Assembly: GCA_000328965.1 (NCBI GenBank) | Contig: KB205946.1 | Span: 682,001 to 746,000 of the forward strand | Source of the DNA: Ascocoryne sarcoides NRRL 50072 | Taxonomy: Eukaryota; Ascomycota; Leotiomycetes; Helotiales; Gelatinodiscaceae | Length of the DNA: 64,000 nt | Direction of reading: 5' to 3' | Shown here: positions 11,653-22,573 of the stretch, one piece after another | How the letters are laid out: the number at the start of each line of letters is the position of its first letter | Numbering within the stretch: the first letter of the stretch is position 1 | Made by a program: the position numbers and the translations under genes | Notes under the pieces: model-generated | What the model saw: the letters and a program-made list of their open reading frames with translations, nothing else | Databases searched by the model: none | What the model was told of the DNA's origin: nothing

Positions 11653-12828
11653 ATGGCGCCAAAGCATGGTCTCACAGGAATAAGAGAGGAGGAGGAGCAA
11701 ATTGCTAAGCGCCCCAAGAGTACGCAGACGTCGAGGTCCAGCACTCCTGCCGCAGAGCTGGCCAAACCCCCGTTTCAAGTCGAATACCCGGACCTTGAGA
11801 GCAAGAAAGCACGGTCCAAATATGCAAGGGAGCTGGCAGATGCAGCTGAGTTCATGGAGAGTCCGTTCATAGCCAATGGTAGAGAGGAAGATGGCGAGTT
11901 GGACCAATATTACACAGTGACTCCGGTTGAAGAATGGAATTCCATGAAAAAATACAACAACTTCATAAGTGAGTTGGGTGCTTAGCTCTTCAAAGCTATT
12001 GCTGATTTTTTCTAGTTCAGGGCGAAGTTTACAAAAGTAACCAATTCGTCTTCGTACGGGGGGAATTCACGCCAAAGGACAAGGACACAGAGGGGCAACC
12101 TAAAGATTTTTGGGTAGCAAGAATACTACAAGTTCGAGCTAAAAACGCCCAACACGTCTATGCTTTAGTGACCTGGATGTATTGGCCTGAAGAGCTCCCA
12201 CCGTCATCACCAAAGCAACCTGATCAGAAAGACTCCCATTCAGGGAAGAGGACATACCATGGGGCTCATGAATTGGTTGCGTCAAATTATATGGAGGTCC
12301 TAGACGTTCTGTCTTTCGCGGGCAAAGCTGATATAGATCACTGGGATGAGCAAGACGATAACTTGATGTCCAGGCTATATTGGCGTCAAACATTTAATAG
12401 GAAGACCCAACAGCTATCTGTAAGAACCTCCACGTATCTTTCCCTTGCCTAACTAACCAAGATAGAAATTGCGGCAACATTGTATATGCAACGGCCATTA
12501 TAACCCGGATGTACCCATGTGGATCTGTGACAATCCCGAATGCAAATTATGGGTTCATGTAAAGGAGCCGAGATCATGCCTGATAGATGATATCTTATCG
12601 AAAACCTACACGAAACTCGTACTAAACAGTCAAGCAAATGGTGCTCCGACATCAACGAAGAAGAAAACCAAAGCCAAGCCATGGAAGGGGGTATTCAAGG
12701 CAGTGGTTAGGGAGAGCAACGGCGAGATACCCAAAGTTTGTATTACTGATCTAAGGCCAGACGCGGAGCCCGCAACTTGGGAGGAAGACATCTTATGTCC
12801 AAAGTGCGATGCTATCATGTCTGGATGA
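11653..12828 (+). CDS. BAH-PHD chromatin reader protein
   Basis: Exons 11653-11968, 12016-12419 and 12466-12828 encode 360 residues. A basic, disordered N-terminus leads into a BAH domain (about 100-240): 'GEVYKSNQFVFVRGE', 'FWVARILQV', 'VTWMYWPEELP', 'YHGAHELVASNYMEVLDV' and 'LYWRQTFN' are the usual strands of this methyl-lysine/nucleosome-binding fold. A Cys-rich finger follows (about 243-360) in the order C-x-C, C-x4-C, H, C, and at the very end C-P-x-C. That is a PHD-type ligand set with a long insert between the sixth and seventh ligands. BAH-PHD proteins of filamentous fungi include the H3K27me3 effector EPR-1. Whether this shorter protein is that orthologue or a paralogue cannot be decided here. 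Confidence 0.82.
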
Positions 12829-13499
12829 AAGTTGGCTCATAATCATCAACCCAGGACTTGGTGATAGCTTTTAGGTTCTTGTCCCAGGCTGGGAACGGAG
12901 CACCATGTGAACGTCGACCTACTAGGGCTCGATTTTCACTGCGTCTTTTTAATGTTACTTTGGGCCTATTGGCGTAAAATGGCGAGAAGGCGCTATACCC
13001 TAGCAATTTGAGGGTGCTCTACTGCGTATATTTAGTATATCTGCTCTTGGGGCGAAGATGGAGATGCCGAGGACAGAAGATACATACAACGGGTTTGAAG
13101 TCCATGGATAGCGATCACAACTGTAAGAGAGGGGACTTGTTGGTAGTGGGAATGGAGTCAGCGATGCTATTCATGGGACAATATCAACATCTTGGCGAAG
13201 CAACCAGTGGCTTTGGAGCAGCTATGGGGTGATGGGAGGTTTACTGTGGGAAATGATAAGGCATATACGAAGAGCATCCACACACGTATAAGTAGTCATG
13301 ACTTATTTAAAACCAAGGACATAAATCAGGAGGCGTGTCGAAGGATAAAAAGGTTGAAAATTAGCATGGGGATACTTCTGCGTTCCGGTTGAGGTGTTTT
13401 TTGTGCCTGGTCCCCTCTTTCTGGTAGTTGTGTAATCATATACTCATAGTTTCTCATATTTTCAAGAACGACAACATGCTAGTACTCTAGTCCCCCCCG
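12829..13499. other. Convergent 3' flanks (BAH gene / CAP2)
   Basis: The 671 bases lie between two genes pointing at each other. No coding signal was seen. The open frames at 13008-13392 lack protein character. Confidence 0.55.
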
Positions 13500-14509
13500 T
13501 TACCGTGGTTTCATGGAATTTATCATCTCCTGATGTGTCGCTTTATCCTTATTCATCTCCGTCAACGGTCCAATACTCCTCAAATCGCCAACCACATCCT
13601 TCGCCTTCCCAAAATAGACCTCTTGCAATAAGTTCCTCATCTTCAGCTCCATATCCTCAACCAGCTTTCCGATATTGGCAATATGAGACGAGTCGTCGTC
13701 GACGGGGAGATCGCTCTCTATTTGTCGCGTCATGTTCCCGCTCAGGTCCATCTCGCCCAGGGAATCGTTTCCGGTTGAGAGATGGAGGATCACAGTGCTA
13801 GTTAGTTTGTAGTGTGCTGTGCGGGCGCGGTCGACGGCTTCGAAAACATGGATAGAGTCCCATGTTCCTTCGCTCTTCCCTGATGGTGTTGCAACTATTT
13901 GATATTCATCAGTATCCAAGATTTTGAAAACATTTGCACCAAATAAATTTAAGGGGAGGGAAAACATAGGGATACTTACCCTTTTTCAAAAGCACCACCC
14001 CAGCAAATCCATCATCCAAATTCCAAAAGTAAACGCTGCTCACTCCTCCCTCGTAATAGAGCTCCCTATAGACATCAAAGGCTTCATTAGCCCTCACCTC
14101 CATCTTCCTCACTCTCTCGCTTGGCACAGCCCCTTCTCCGGCCCCCTCATTATTCCCTTGGTCATCTATGCCGCCAGCTCCAGTGCCTCCAGCCGGGGTC
14201 TCGAATTCTCCAGACCAGGGAGATCGGTAGCTGTCCCCGTCGCGGTTGTAGTCGCAGAGCAGGTAGTCGCGGCCGGTCTTTCGACAGCGGGCGATGGTGA
14301 GGGGTTGATCAACGGAGGAGAGGAGGTCCTCGGTGAGGGAGGGGACGAGGGTGATGAGGGAGTTGAGGTGCGAGGAGGTGTGTTTAGGGTCGAGACGGCG
14401 GAGGAGGTCCCTGTTTGGTTTCGTGTTAGATTATGTTTAAATTTTGGGGTTTGAGGGGTGGGGAAGTATAGTCTTACAGCGCGCTGTCAAATTGATCAAT
14501 GTCCGCCAT
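13500..14509 (-). CDS. CAP2: F-actin-capping protein subunit beta
   Basis: Beta half of the heterodimer that caps barbed ends of actin filaments, in actin patches and at hyphal tips. Minus-strand exons are 14509-14478 (32 bases), 14410-13980 and 13894-13500, giving 285 residues, against 287 in yeast Cap2. Family landmarks are the N-terminal 'FDSALDLLRRLDP', the 'DYLLCDYNRDGDSYRSPWS' block, and 'YYEGGVSSVYFWNLDDGFAG' followed by 'GTWDSIHVFE'. The C-terminal half has 'LTSTVILHL' and ends in the amphipathic 'VGDLRSIGPL' tentacle region. All three exons are needed to keep frame and these blocks. Position 14509 is the first ATG and is in the expected place. There is no sign of truncation. Confidence 0.96.
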
Positions 14510-15305
14510 TTTGGTTGTTGGTTTGGAGAGATGAGGGGTGAAGTGTTGTACGGAGCTTGATGGTGGGGTTGAAACACGAATTCGCTTGCAACGCATCTCA
14601 GCCTCGTGGCCATTTACAACGTCCCCTCATACCAACACCAAAATTTTCTTATACCCACACTTCTACACTCAATGGTTCGCCCCATATTGCCTCCTAGGTT
14701 TATCTCTAGCATTTGAGCCTCTTGGTCCTTGACGCTGCCCATGTGTGATGCTTGTTCACCAAAAATGGTTCGTCTTCAGAGCTCATCTCTATCAATCTTG
14801 TCTTGACTTATGGAGTTGATTGTTTATTACTTGCCGCTATCAATAAGCATTTTCCACGTTTATTAGCTCTACGTATCTGACTATTAAATCAAAAATCTGC
14901 ATTTACATTCTTGGAAGTTTCTCCCGGCCGTTATATCATGTAATACACAATGCTCCTAGCTTTAGCCTTTTTTTCAAATGCAACCTTTAAGGTACCTGAA
15001 CCCCAAATATTGCCCGCTTTCTTTTTAGCATAAACATTCGATACTTCACAGAGTTTCAACCCAGCGTCACTTATTGGGTCCTCACAGATATCTTTAAACA
15101 CAGATTCAATTATTTAAGTGGATGGGAAAGTACTTTCATTGAGAATTTCTAATTGATGCCTACCCTACTTGAACCAAGAACGCCTATCATCCATGTTATC
15201 ACAAAAATCCAACTTGCCCCTATGACTTGCGTGTTAGAAAGGAAAGTAATAGAAAGGAAAGGAGTGGAAAGAAAAAAAACCCGAAGCATCGAAGTGTAGT
15301 GCTTC
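14510..15305. other. Intergenic region (CAP2 promoter / zinc-ribbon gene 3' flank)
   Basis: About 800 bases, AT-rich from 14800. Nothing recognised beyond the flanks of the two minus-strand genes. Confidence 0.5.
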
Positions 15306-15782
15306 TTAGTAGTCACAGCCGCAACGATCACAAGTGCCGTCAAAATCCCCGGCGCCGCAGTCAGGGCAGTTAGCATAGTACATGCAATAGAAGCATCTGC
15401 CATCGGTGAAAAATTCGTCTGAACCACAAATAGGACAGTTGTCCGGGTGGATCTCCTCATAGCCGCAAGAGGAGCATGTGCGATTTTCGAAAGAGTCTTC
15501 GTCACAGTGTGGGCAAGGAGCAGGTCGGAGTTGCACGTTGTTCAGCAACTCGTGAAGTCTGATCATGGCGCAGAACAGTGCTATTACTTCTTGCGCCAGT
15601 CTTTCTTGAGCTGCTGTATCTACCTCTTGGGCTTGATGTTGTTGTTGAGACTCTCGTTGAGGATAGCATTGTTGGTATTGTTGACACTCTTGGTGTTGTT
15701 GGGTCTCTTGGGCCTCTTGGGCCAGTTGGGGCAATTGACTCTCTTGGGGGGCTTGGTTGTCTTGGGACTGTCTATTCTCCAT
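15306..15782 (-). CDS. Gln-rich protein with three tandem zinc ribbons
   Basis: Single exon of 158 residues with ATG at 15782. Residues 1-60 are about one-third Gln ('QDNQAPQESQLPQLAQEAQ' and onward). Residues 60-85 are a hydrophobic/amphipathic helix ('LAQEVIALFCAMIRLHELL'). The C-terminal 70 residues hold twelve cysteines as three four-Cys sets: C90-x2-C93 with C103-x2-C106, C116-x2-C119 with C130-x2-C133, and C139-x2-C142 with C151-x2-C154, plus C156. The spacing (9, 10 and 8 residues between pairs) is that of minimal zinc ribbons, and the linkers are strongly acidic. I do not recognise a named family. A fungal-specific metal-binding adaptor or regulator is possible. The open frame with intact Cys spacing argues for a real gene, but expression is unproven. 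Confidence 0.68.
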   Translation of the reverse strand: MENRQSQDNQAPQESQLPQLAQEAQETQQHQECQQYQQCYPQRESQQQHQAQEVDTAAQERLAQEVIALFCAMIRLHELLNNVQLRPAPCPHCDEDSFENRTCSSCGYEEIHPDNCPICGSDEFFTDGRCFYCMYYANCPDCGAGDFDGTCDRCGCDY

Positions 15783-17838
15783 GTTGAATTTGTGTGAATT
15801 GATGGTTTTTAAAAAAAAGCATAGTGGGATAGATAGAAATATTTATGATAGAAGAAGCCCAGTGTGCATAGTTGTTTAAGATAGTTCATTAACTACCCGC
15901 TTGTGCAGGCCATACATTACTGTATATTAAACAAGATCCACAATGTCTTTGCCTTGTTTACTTGTATTTAAACAGACCATCATTTTCCATTGTGGTGAGG
16001 CTGTTTTGGATTTGTTCTTTAGCGAATTTTGATACAGCAGATCCTACTTACTACCAGGCTCCTTGCCGCACAATCTTAGATATATTATCTAAATAGGTGA
16101 CTTGAGGAGAGAAACGCCACTTTCAATATCTTTCCATTTCTCATTTTGTGAAGCACAGTGAGTATTACCTGTTGATCCTCTTGGGCTGTACCCCTAATAC
16201 CCTTTCGGAATTTATTATTCACAAATGGTACGAAGGTGGCAGTTGGAACGGAGAATCTAGCTTTTAGTGCCAGTTAGTAGCAGAGCTGAGGGTTATAAAG
16301 TTCACGAGGTTTTGTTTCGATGTGGTAAGAAACATCGCATCTATATAGGGTAGCCCCACAAACCACCACAATGATATAGCTAAAGCCCAATACGTATTTC
16401 ATGTCGAAATGACTGGGAATAGAGGGATCTGGCACTATAGTTAACTCTTCAGATAGCAGAGGGTACATTATTGCTAAAGACGAGGGCAATTAAATGTCGA
16501 GGTTGCAATCAAGACTGTCCTTTCAGGTAGCTCTAACAAACAGCACACCTATTCATACTCCACTACAACCTACTGGAAGATGATTAGATATCAACATCCG
16601 TTCAAATACAAGAGAATTCCAACACCTAGCCTTAAAACGCTATACCTACCTCTAGCACAAATATCTATTACATATACCTTATACACCCATCCGCGAGATT
16701 AGCGCGGCCATCCCACCATCCGACACGAGCGTACCCCCTTAATAATCTCAACTGTCTGTGCGAAAATCAAAGTTTACACCCTAGCAGCACCCCAGATAAA
16801 CAAACAGACAACCGAGCAGCAAGGACCAGGGTCCCGGTGACTAAAAGCGGGAGAGTAACGACACACGAATGAAAACTTGTACGTAAAATAAAGTGCTGAG
16901 ACAAGTTTCTTCCATATATTCCCCGATGCTGGTGGGGTGACCCTTGACACCTCAATTGCATCTCTTTGCAGAGTATCATCACCCCTCCCCCACTTCGACT
17001 CCCCGCAACTCTCCCTCGTATCGAGATTTCTGAAAAAGAATAGAAACCTCCAATGCTTCTCTCTCTCATGGAGAGGATGCTGAACGAAGTAGGGCACATA
17101 CGCGAACCGAAACAGTATTGTTTTAAATATATCATGACTCCGTTCATTACACGGCCTAGTCAATGGCCATCGTCCATCTCTCACCTCATCTCACCTCACT
17201 CAGCTCGCTCGTCAGCAAACACAAATAACAAAAAAAAAGAAATAAACATGAAAACACCCTCTTAGAAGCTCACGTCGACGATTCTAATAGTACACGTAAA
17301 ACAAAAATGTCGTTGTATCCACGTACATCCTTTATTTCCCTCCCATGAATAAAATGCTCAATGATTGAACCCTCGCAATGCAGGACAGGAAACGTCTCAG
17401 CGTTCTCTCGCTCTTACTCCCTCTTTCTCTCTCATAAAGCAACATAATAGCCCGTGGGCGGTGATGACAGTGATCGTAAGGAAACGGGCACATAGACCTG
17501 AGGTCTGGCTTTTGTAGCTGGCTATTGGGCATCAATCAGAGACACAGAAAACCACACTTCGACTGATTGGACAAGTAGAAATATACGTGGTATCGAGATA
17601 GGTATGGCATACTATGGATGGCATCAATCTGGTTCGCGTCCGTGGCTCGTCATCGTTAATCGTCTTTCATTGTGTATTGTTTTTGGTGATGGGGATAGAA
17701 TAATGCTTTGCTTTTCTTCGCTCATCACACTGTCTGTCAGGCCGTCGTCATGCAGTCGTTGATTCCTCCGCCCAAGGACCGCAGATTCCAGAAAAAAAAA
17801 GATCTCGCCCAAGAGTGAATGCAAGCAGTGCAGTACGG
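15783..17838. other. Long intergenic region
   Basis: About 2 kb between two minus-strand genes. It is AT-rich to 16700. The open frames at 16767-17184 and 17624-17863 look like chance. The stretch from about 17300 is the 3' flank of the epimerase-like gene. No RNA gene or repeat was recognised. Confidence 0.5.
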
Positions 17839-19211
17839 TTACTTTGGAGATGCAGGCCACCATCCAATCCGAGTATAGCTGTCTATCATCTCTTGCACCA
17901 GCTCTTTCGTGATCTTCGGCTTCTCGTACTTGAACCCCGTTACCAGTTTCTCTATTCGACTCCCGTCCATACTCAGGTCGGTATCTTTTAACAGCTCCTT
18001 TTCCATGAAGGGTGTTAGAGGCCCAGGTCGTTTAATCCCCGCCTCTTCTAATAATTCAGCCCATGGCCCCAAGACCTCGTCGTTTACATCGTCCACCACG
18101 CTATCCATGTTCAATCGTGCGAATGTACTGACGAGCTGTCCTTGAAAGCCAGTCTTGATGCCAAATAGCTCCCCGATGATCTCGGCCATGGTACCTTGCG
18201 AGGTTTCTCCCTTGTCGACCATGTTGAAGGTAGGAACTTTGCCCATAGTCTTCTCGTCCCATCCTGGCTTTTGGTTGACTGCGTACCAATCTGCTAGCAT
18301 CCAAAGGCCACGAGTAACATCTGAAATGTGGACAGTGTTGACTCGAAGATCCTTGGTCCATAGCCATTTCATCTCTTCGTGCAAATGCTGGTAGACACGA
18401 GCCATTGAAAGTGCAGTTGCGACGAATTGCGAAGCGTAATCGCCATACACATGTGCCAAACGGACGATTACCAAGTTGAGGCTATTAATCAAAGTCAGCT
18501 CTTGCCTGTTTGCTGGACCAAGGATATGATCTCGACACCAAAAATGGCATCCATTTCCTCCGGAGTCCCAAAATTGAAGAGTGACCGAGGATATATTGAC
18601 AGCACTTACCCCTCGATTTTAGCCAGCTCTTCTTCCGCTAATAACTTGAAAACAGCGATTTTACTCCAAGGTTTCAGCTTATCCCCCTCTTTACTTGGCT
18701 GTGAATCTGGCTTGTAGACCATGCCGGTGCTCAACTCCACAAACACCTTTATATTCCGCTTTGCTGCCTCTTTGCCTGCCGCCACACTTAACGCCAGCGA
18801 ACGAAGTTTATATACCTCGTCTTCTTGCGAGTATTTCGTCTCACCACCGCAATTGAAAACGTAGTCAAATTGCTTGCCATTTGCGCGATCGAATATGCGA
18901 GGAAGGGAGTCTAAGGAGCCAGAGAGTCAGACCATGCAGAACTTGGCGCGAACAGCTACTCGGGCGCCCTTTCAAAGAAATGAGAAGTTTCCATCTCTCG
19001 CAAACCTACGTTCTCTGCTGGCATCTGCTTGCACGAATTTGTCCTTGGAACAGGCCTCTGCGAACTCGGGCGCCAACCAAGCCAGCTGGGGCAGCACCTT
19101 GTCTACAAGCCGCACTTCCGAAGCCAAATCGTTCTGCTGGATATACAACGCCAGGAACCTCCCAATGTACCCCAACCCGCCCAGAATCAGCACTGCGGGC
19201 TTCTCGGTCAT
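17839..19211 (-). CDS. NAD-dependent epimerase/dehydratase-like protein
   Basis: Extended short-chain dehydrogenase fold, 381 residues, from minus-strand exons 19211-19010, 18910-18610 and 18481-17839. The nucleotide-binding loop is 'GGLGYIG' (11-17), followed by 'LVDKVLPQ' and 'FVQADAS', the usual acidic strand ends. 'YVFNCGGETKYSQ' and 'VFVELSTGMVYKP' match the second and fourth strands of the family. 'RLAHVYGDYASQFVAT' is the substrate-loop region. The canonical catalytic YxxxK is not seen where expected: the segment reads 'PWSKIAVFKLLAEEEL', with the Lys present but no Tyr four residues before it. So the protein may be a non-classical enzyme or a binding protein. Substrate unknown; sterol-dehydrogenase-like and sugar-epimerase-like relatives are both possible. 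Confidence 0.82.
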
Positions 19212-22200
19212 CGTCGTGAACAGTCAATCACAAAGATCGACAGGGCTGACAAAGCGTGTCTGCCGTTCTGCACCGTTGGAATCGCGTCGTGGTCTCGTCG
19301 ACGGTGGTCAAAGCTGGCACAGGGCTGACGGCAGTGGTTGATTTTCGCACAAAAGCAATGATGTCGAGGGGAAAATATATGCAAGTCCAAAAGTGTGCTC
19401 GTTCGTCAGTGATCAAGTTCGTTCAGGAGCTAGCTGCATCCATGCGGCGAGAATGGTTATTACATCCGAGAGATATCAGTTCTCGGACCTCTCTTTTGCA
19501 ATTTGCAGACTCAGAGGGGCCCACCACCCCCAGCCCGCCCCTGTCTTCATCCATGAAGATCATTAGCGGGCAGAGGAGTTGACGCCACGGGACCAACAGG
19601 AACCAGGGAAATGGTCATATTTTGACTGTTGAGATATCAAAGTCTGAATGTTCATGGTACATTTCTATCATATTTGCCAGGCACCCAGGCGGGCTGCGGT
19701 GACCAGTTATCAAGTGACGGGACGTGTCTCAAAGGCATGTGTCCTCGAGGCTGCAGCTAAGGGAGCCGTGGATATGTTGGGGGAGGAGACGAAGAGGATC
19801 TCACCGCAGAGAGCCCCGATGAAAAGAGATGGTTGCGTCTGCAACGTGAAAATTTGTGGGAGGTGGCATGTCAAGAGCAGAGCGGTGGAAAGTGGGAAGC
19901 AGAAGCAAACAAAAGGGGGCTGCAAGAAGCCTTGCCATTCGAGAAGACTGGTAATTACACTTACGAAGTAGCTAAGTCGACTAATAGCTAAGATCTACCC
20001 GCGAGGAAAGGGAGTTAGTGAGACTTAGCTCGACTGAGCCATGTCAACTCCTGGCTAAAGCTAGCTAGAAGCTTTCCTCCAGTGCCGAATCTGCTTTTTT
20101 TCTCAAGATACATTTCATCACAGTCCCCTTTCAATCTATATTTCATATGTCAACTCTTCGTTCCCTATTACCTATTACCTATCACCTAGTATGACTACGG
20201 GACGGAGGAGTACTCGTCATATTTCATATTCAGGGGTCGTCGAGCCAAAGTTCTAGAAGCCCCTCTACTGCAGGCAGTCTCCTTGGAGCGTCCTCTAGGT
20301 GCCGTTCTCGGTCCGTAGCGCGCAAACTTGGCACTAGGTGCTGTACTACTGTACTGTATGATCTCCGAGGCTTCCCCTCTTTATCAGTGCAGTATGCAAA
20401 CTGTTTCGGTATCTTAATCTCCGTTGAAAATTCGAAGAGAAAGTCGTTCAAATGGGCAGCATGGATGGTTAGATAGGGGCCCAACTTGCCAAGATAAGCG
20501 GTGAGACACCACAAACTGACAAATCGATGACTGGGAAAGTGTTCGATGCCGTGGTGTGAGAAAGACGCGGAAGGTTTCACCCGTTTTCCAGCATACATTT
20601 CGACAGAGTTCGCTTCTCTCCCTCCCCTTGGATCAAAACACCAGATTCAAAATATACTTGTCTGTGCCGGGGGAACTCCCGGGTTAGCAGGGCATATGCC
20701 GAACCTTCTCTTCGGAACTTGGCTATTGTTCTCCTCCTGGAATCTCGGCTCTTCGGGCCATGCAGGAACCAATCTTGCCTGCAGTGGCAAAATACCCGGA
20801 ACCAAGGATCCTGGTCTGGAGATACTGTATCACAGATTGTCCCGAGGTTGATGGATTCATTACCCAGCGAATCTATGCATATCGTATGCGAGTCATCTGC
20901 CGTCAGCATTTTGGAGGTTTGGTGCTTGCATTGCGTGGCTATTTCTCCTGCCTTGCATTTTGACGCTGTTTGGAAGCTTCTGAAACGCGTCTTCTGCAAT
21001 GGCAAGTTCTGTTTGATCAGCACAATTGCCTGGCGTGCAGATATGATCTGAGGACCCCCATGTTTCGTCCGATTGTTGACGTATGTTGGTGTTGCCAGTA
21101 TGTTGACTTATCAAGTAAAGATTTTCGATATCCAGTTTTTGTTAGAGTTGCGTGGGATCCAACACGCTGCTCATTTCAAGCTGCATGTCTTGTTTCATTC
21201 ATTTTCAGCTAGGAGGTTTGTTGGACAATGAGAACCACCACTGTGTTCCATTCAATACTAGGAATGCTATCCTGGGTACAGAATTTGTCAAAATCCTCGA
21301 GGTTGTGATGCAAACATTCGGACTTGGTCGCGTTTTTCCATATGAGGAAGAAGCCACAGATATGTTCTCCGCTAGTTTCGTCCGAGTCTGCTTTGCATGC
21401 ATATCAAGAACTCCAACTTCAATATCCCTATAACCCCCACGTTCACCTCAAGTCTCTAACCTTCTATACATACATCTGCGGGTAATGTCTCCTATGGAGT
21501 GGCTCGCGGAGATATGCTCAGTATCTCTTATTCTCTTACTCTCTCGTTGTTTGAACTGGCTCTCGGCCTTTCGACTTTGAATTTACTAAGGTCTACAAAA
21601 AGATGAATGTATCCTCTGCTTGCGTGCAAAATGAATTACAGTCTCGTTCTAAACCAACCTTCTTCCTTACATACAATCCTTATGTTTCAAAAATATACAA
21701 AAAAAAAGGTAAGATTCTTCATTTGCTCCCTTAGAATGGAATGTAACCTCCTCTTTTGCAACAGTGTAGATCATTGAATTACGAATGACGCTTAAGTTCT
21801 CGAAGATGGACGATTTGCTATGTGTGAACTGTCTCTCCTAAAATTTCAACACCAAAGAAATATATATAAAAAAACATAGTTAAAAAATTCACTATGTGTT
21901 CCTAAGAGGAGATACTGCCGAGTGATAAAGCTATGCCAAGTTCATCAAGAGTACAATTCAGACTAGAATATGGACAAACCGCTACACAGGAATATCTAAG
22001 TGGAATAGTGTCAACCTTTCATTCACGGCTTTTAATCATATTGCGAGATGAATTTGAACAAAATTGATTAAACTGGCTTACATTGGCAACAACAATGCTT
22101 AAGCAAAAGTGAAGATCAACCCGAGTCACTCCATTTTGCCCATCACCACAGATCAAGCGAGACACCGTTTTGCCCAAAAATCGTAAGGCTACGATATTAG

Positions 22201-22497
22201 TCTCATTGCATGCAGCGAAAGCTACAGCTTTTCGTCTTTAAGAAAGTAGGGAATAGTCTAATACGGAAGATGCAGAAAGCAGTATTTTTATAGGCTTGGG
22301 CTTTGAGATTAGCCCACTGAGACGCTACTACTTCACTCCAAATGAATATTCACTGCAATAATCTCAAGGTACGGTGGGCGATATTGAAATTTTTTACTAC
22401 CTCATCTATCTCCCAACCCCTCTACCACTTCCATTGCGCTTAACCCTCATTCCCTAAACTCCAAACACCCTCCAAAGATCCATAACACTCCCCGGTC
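19212..22497. other. 3.3 kb intergenic region, no gene recognised
   Basis: Several 60-150 codon open frames exist on both strands (for example at 19256-19582, 20577-21023 and 20230-20598), but they overlap each other, lack family motifs and have no clear splice continuation. A 7-base unit 'tattacc' is repeated near 20165. The region before 19650 must contain the epimerase promoter. From about 21450 it becomes AT-rich. A lineage-specific gene or a non-coding RNA could be hidden here, but I cannot support one. Confidence 0.45.
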
Positions 22498-22573
22498 TTA
22501 AATATAAGCCACCGGGCCCTTCCCCATCACAATCCCAACCCTCTTCCCCATAACCACCAAGTACTTTACCGTG

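Noticed and set aside
20577..21023. 148-codon minus-strand frame ('MLIKQNLPLQ...')
   Set aside because: Overlaps plus-strand frames of equal quality. Cys/His residues are not in a finger pattern and no homologous family was recognised.
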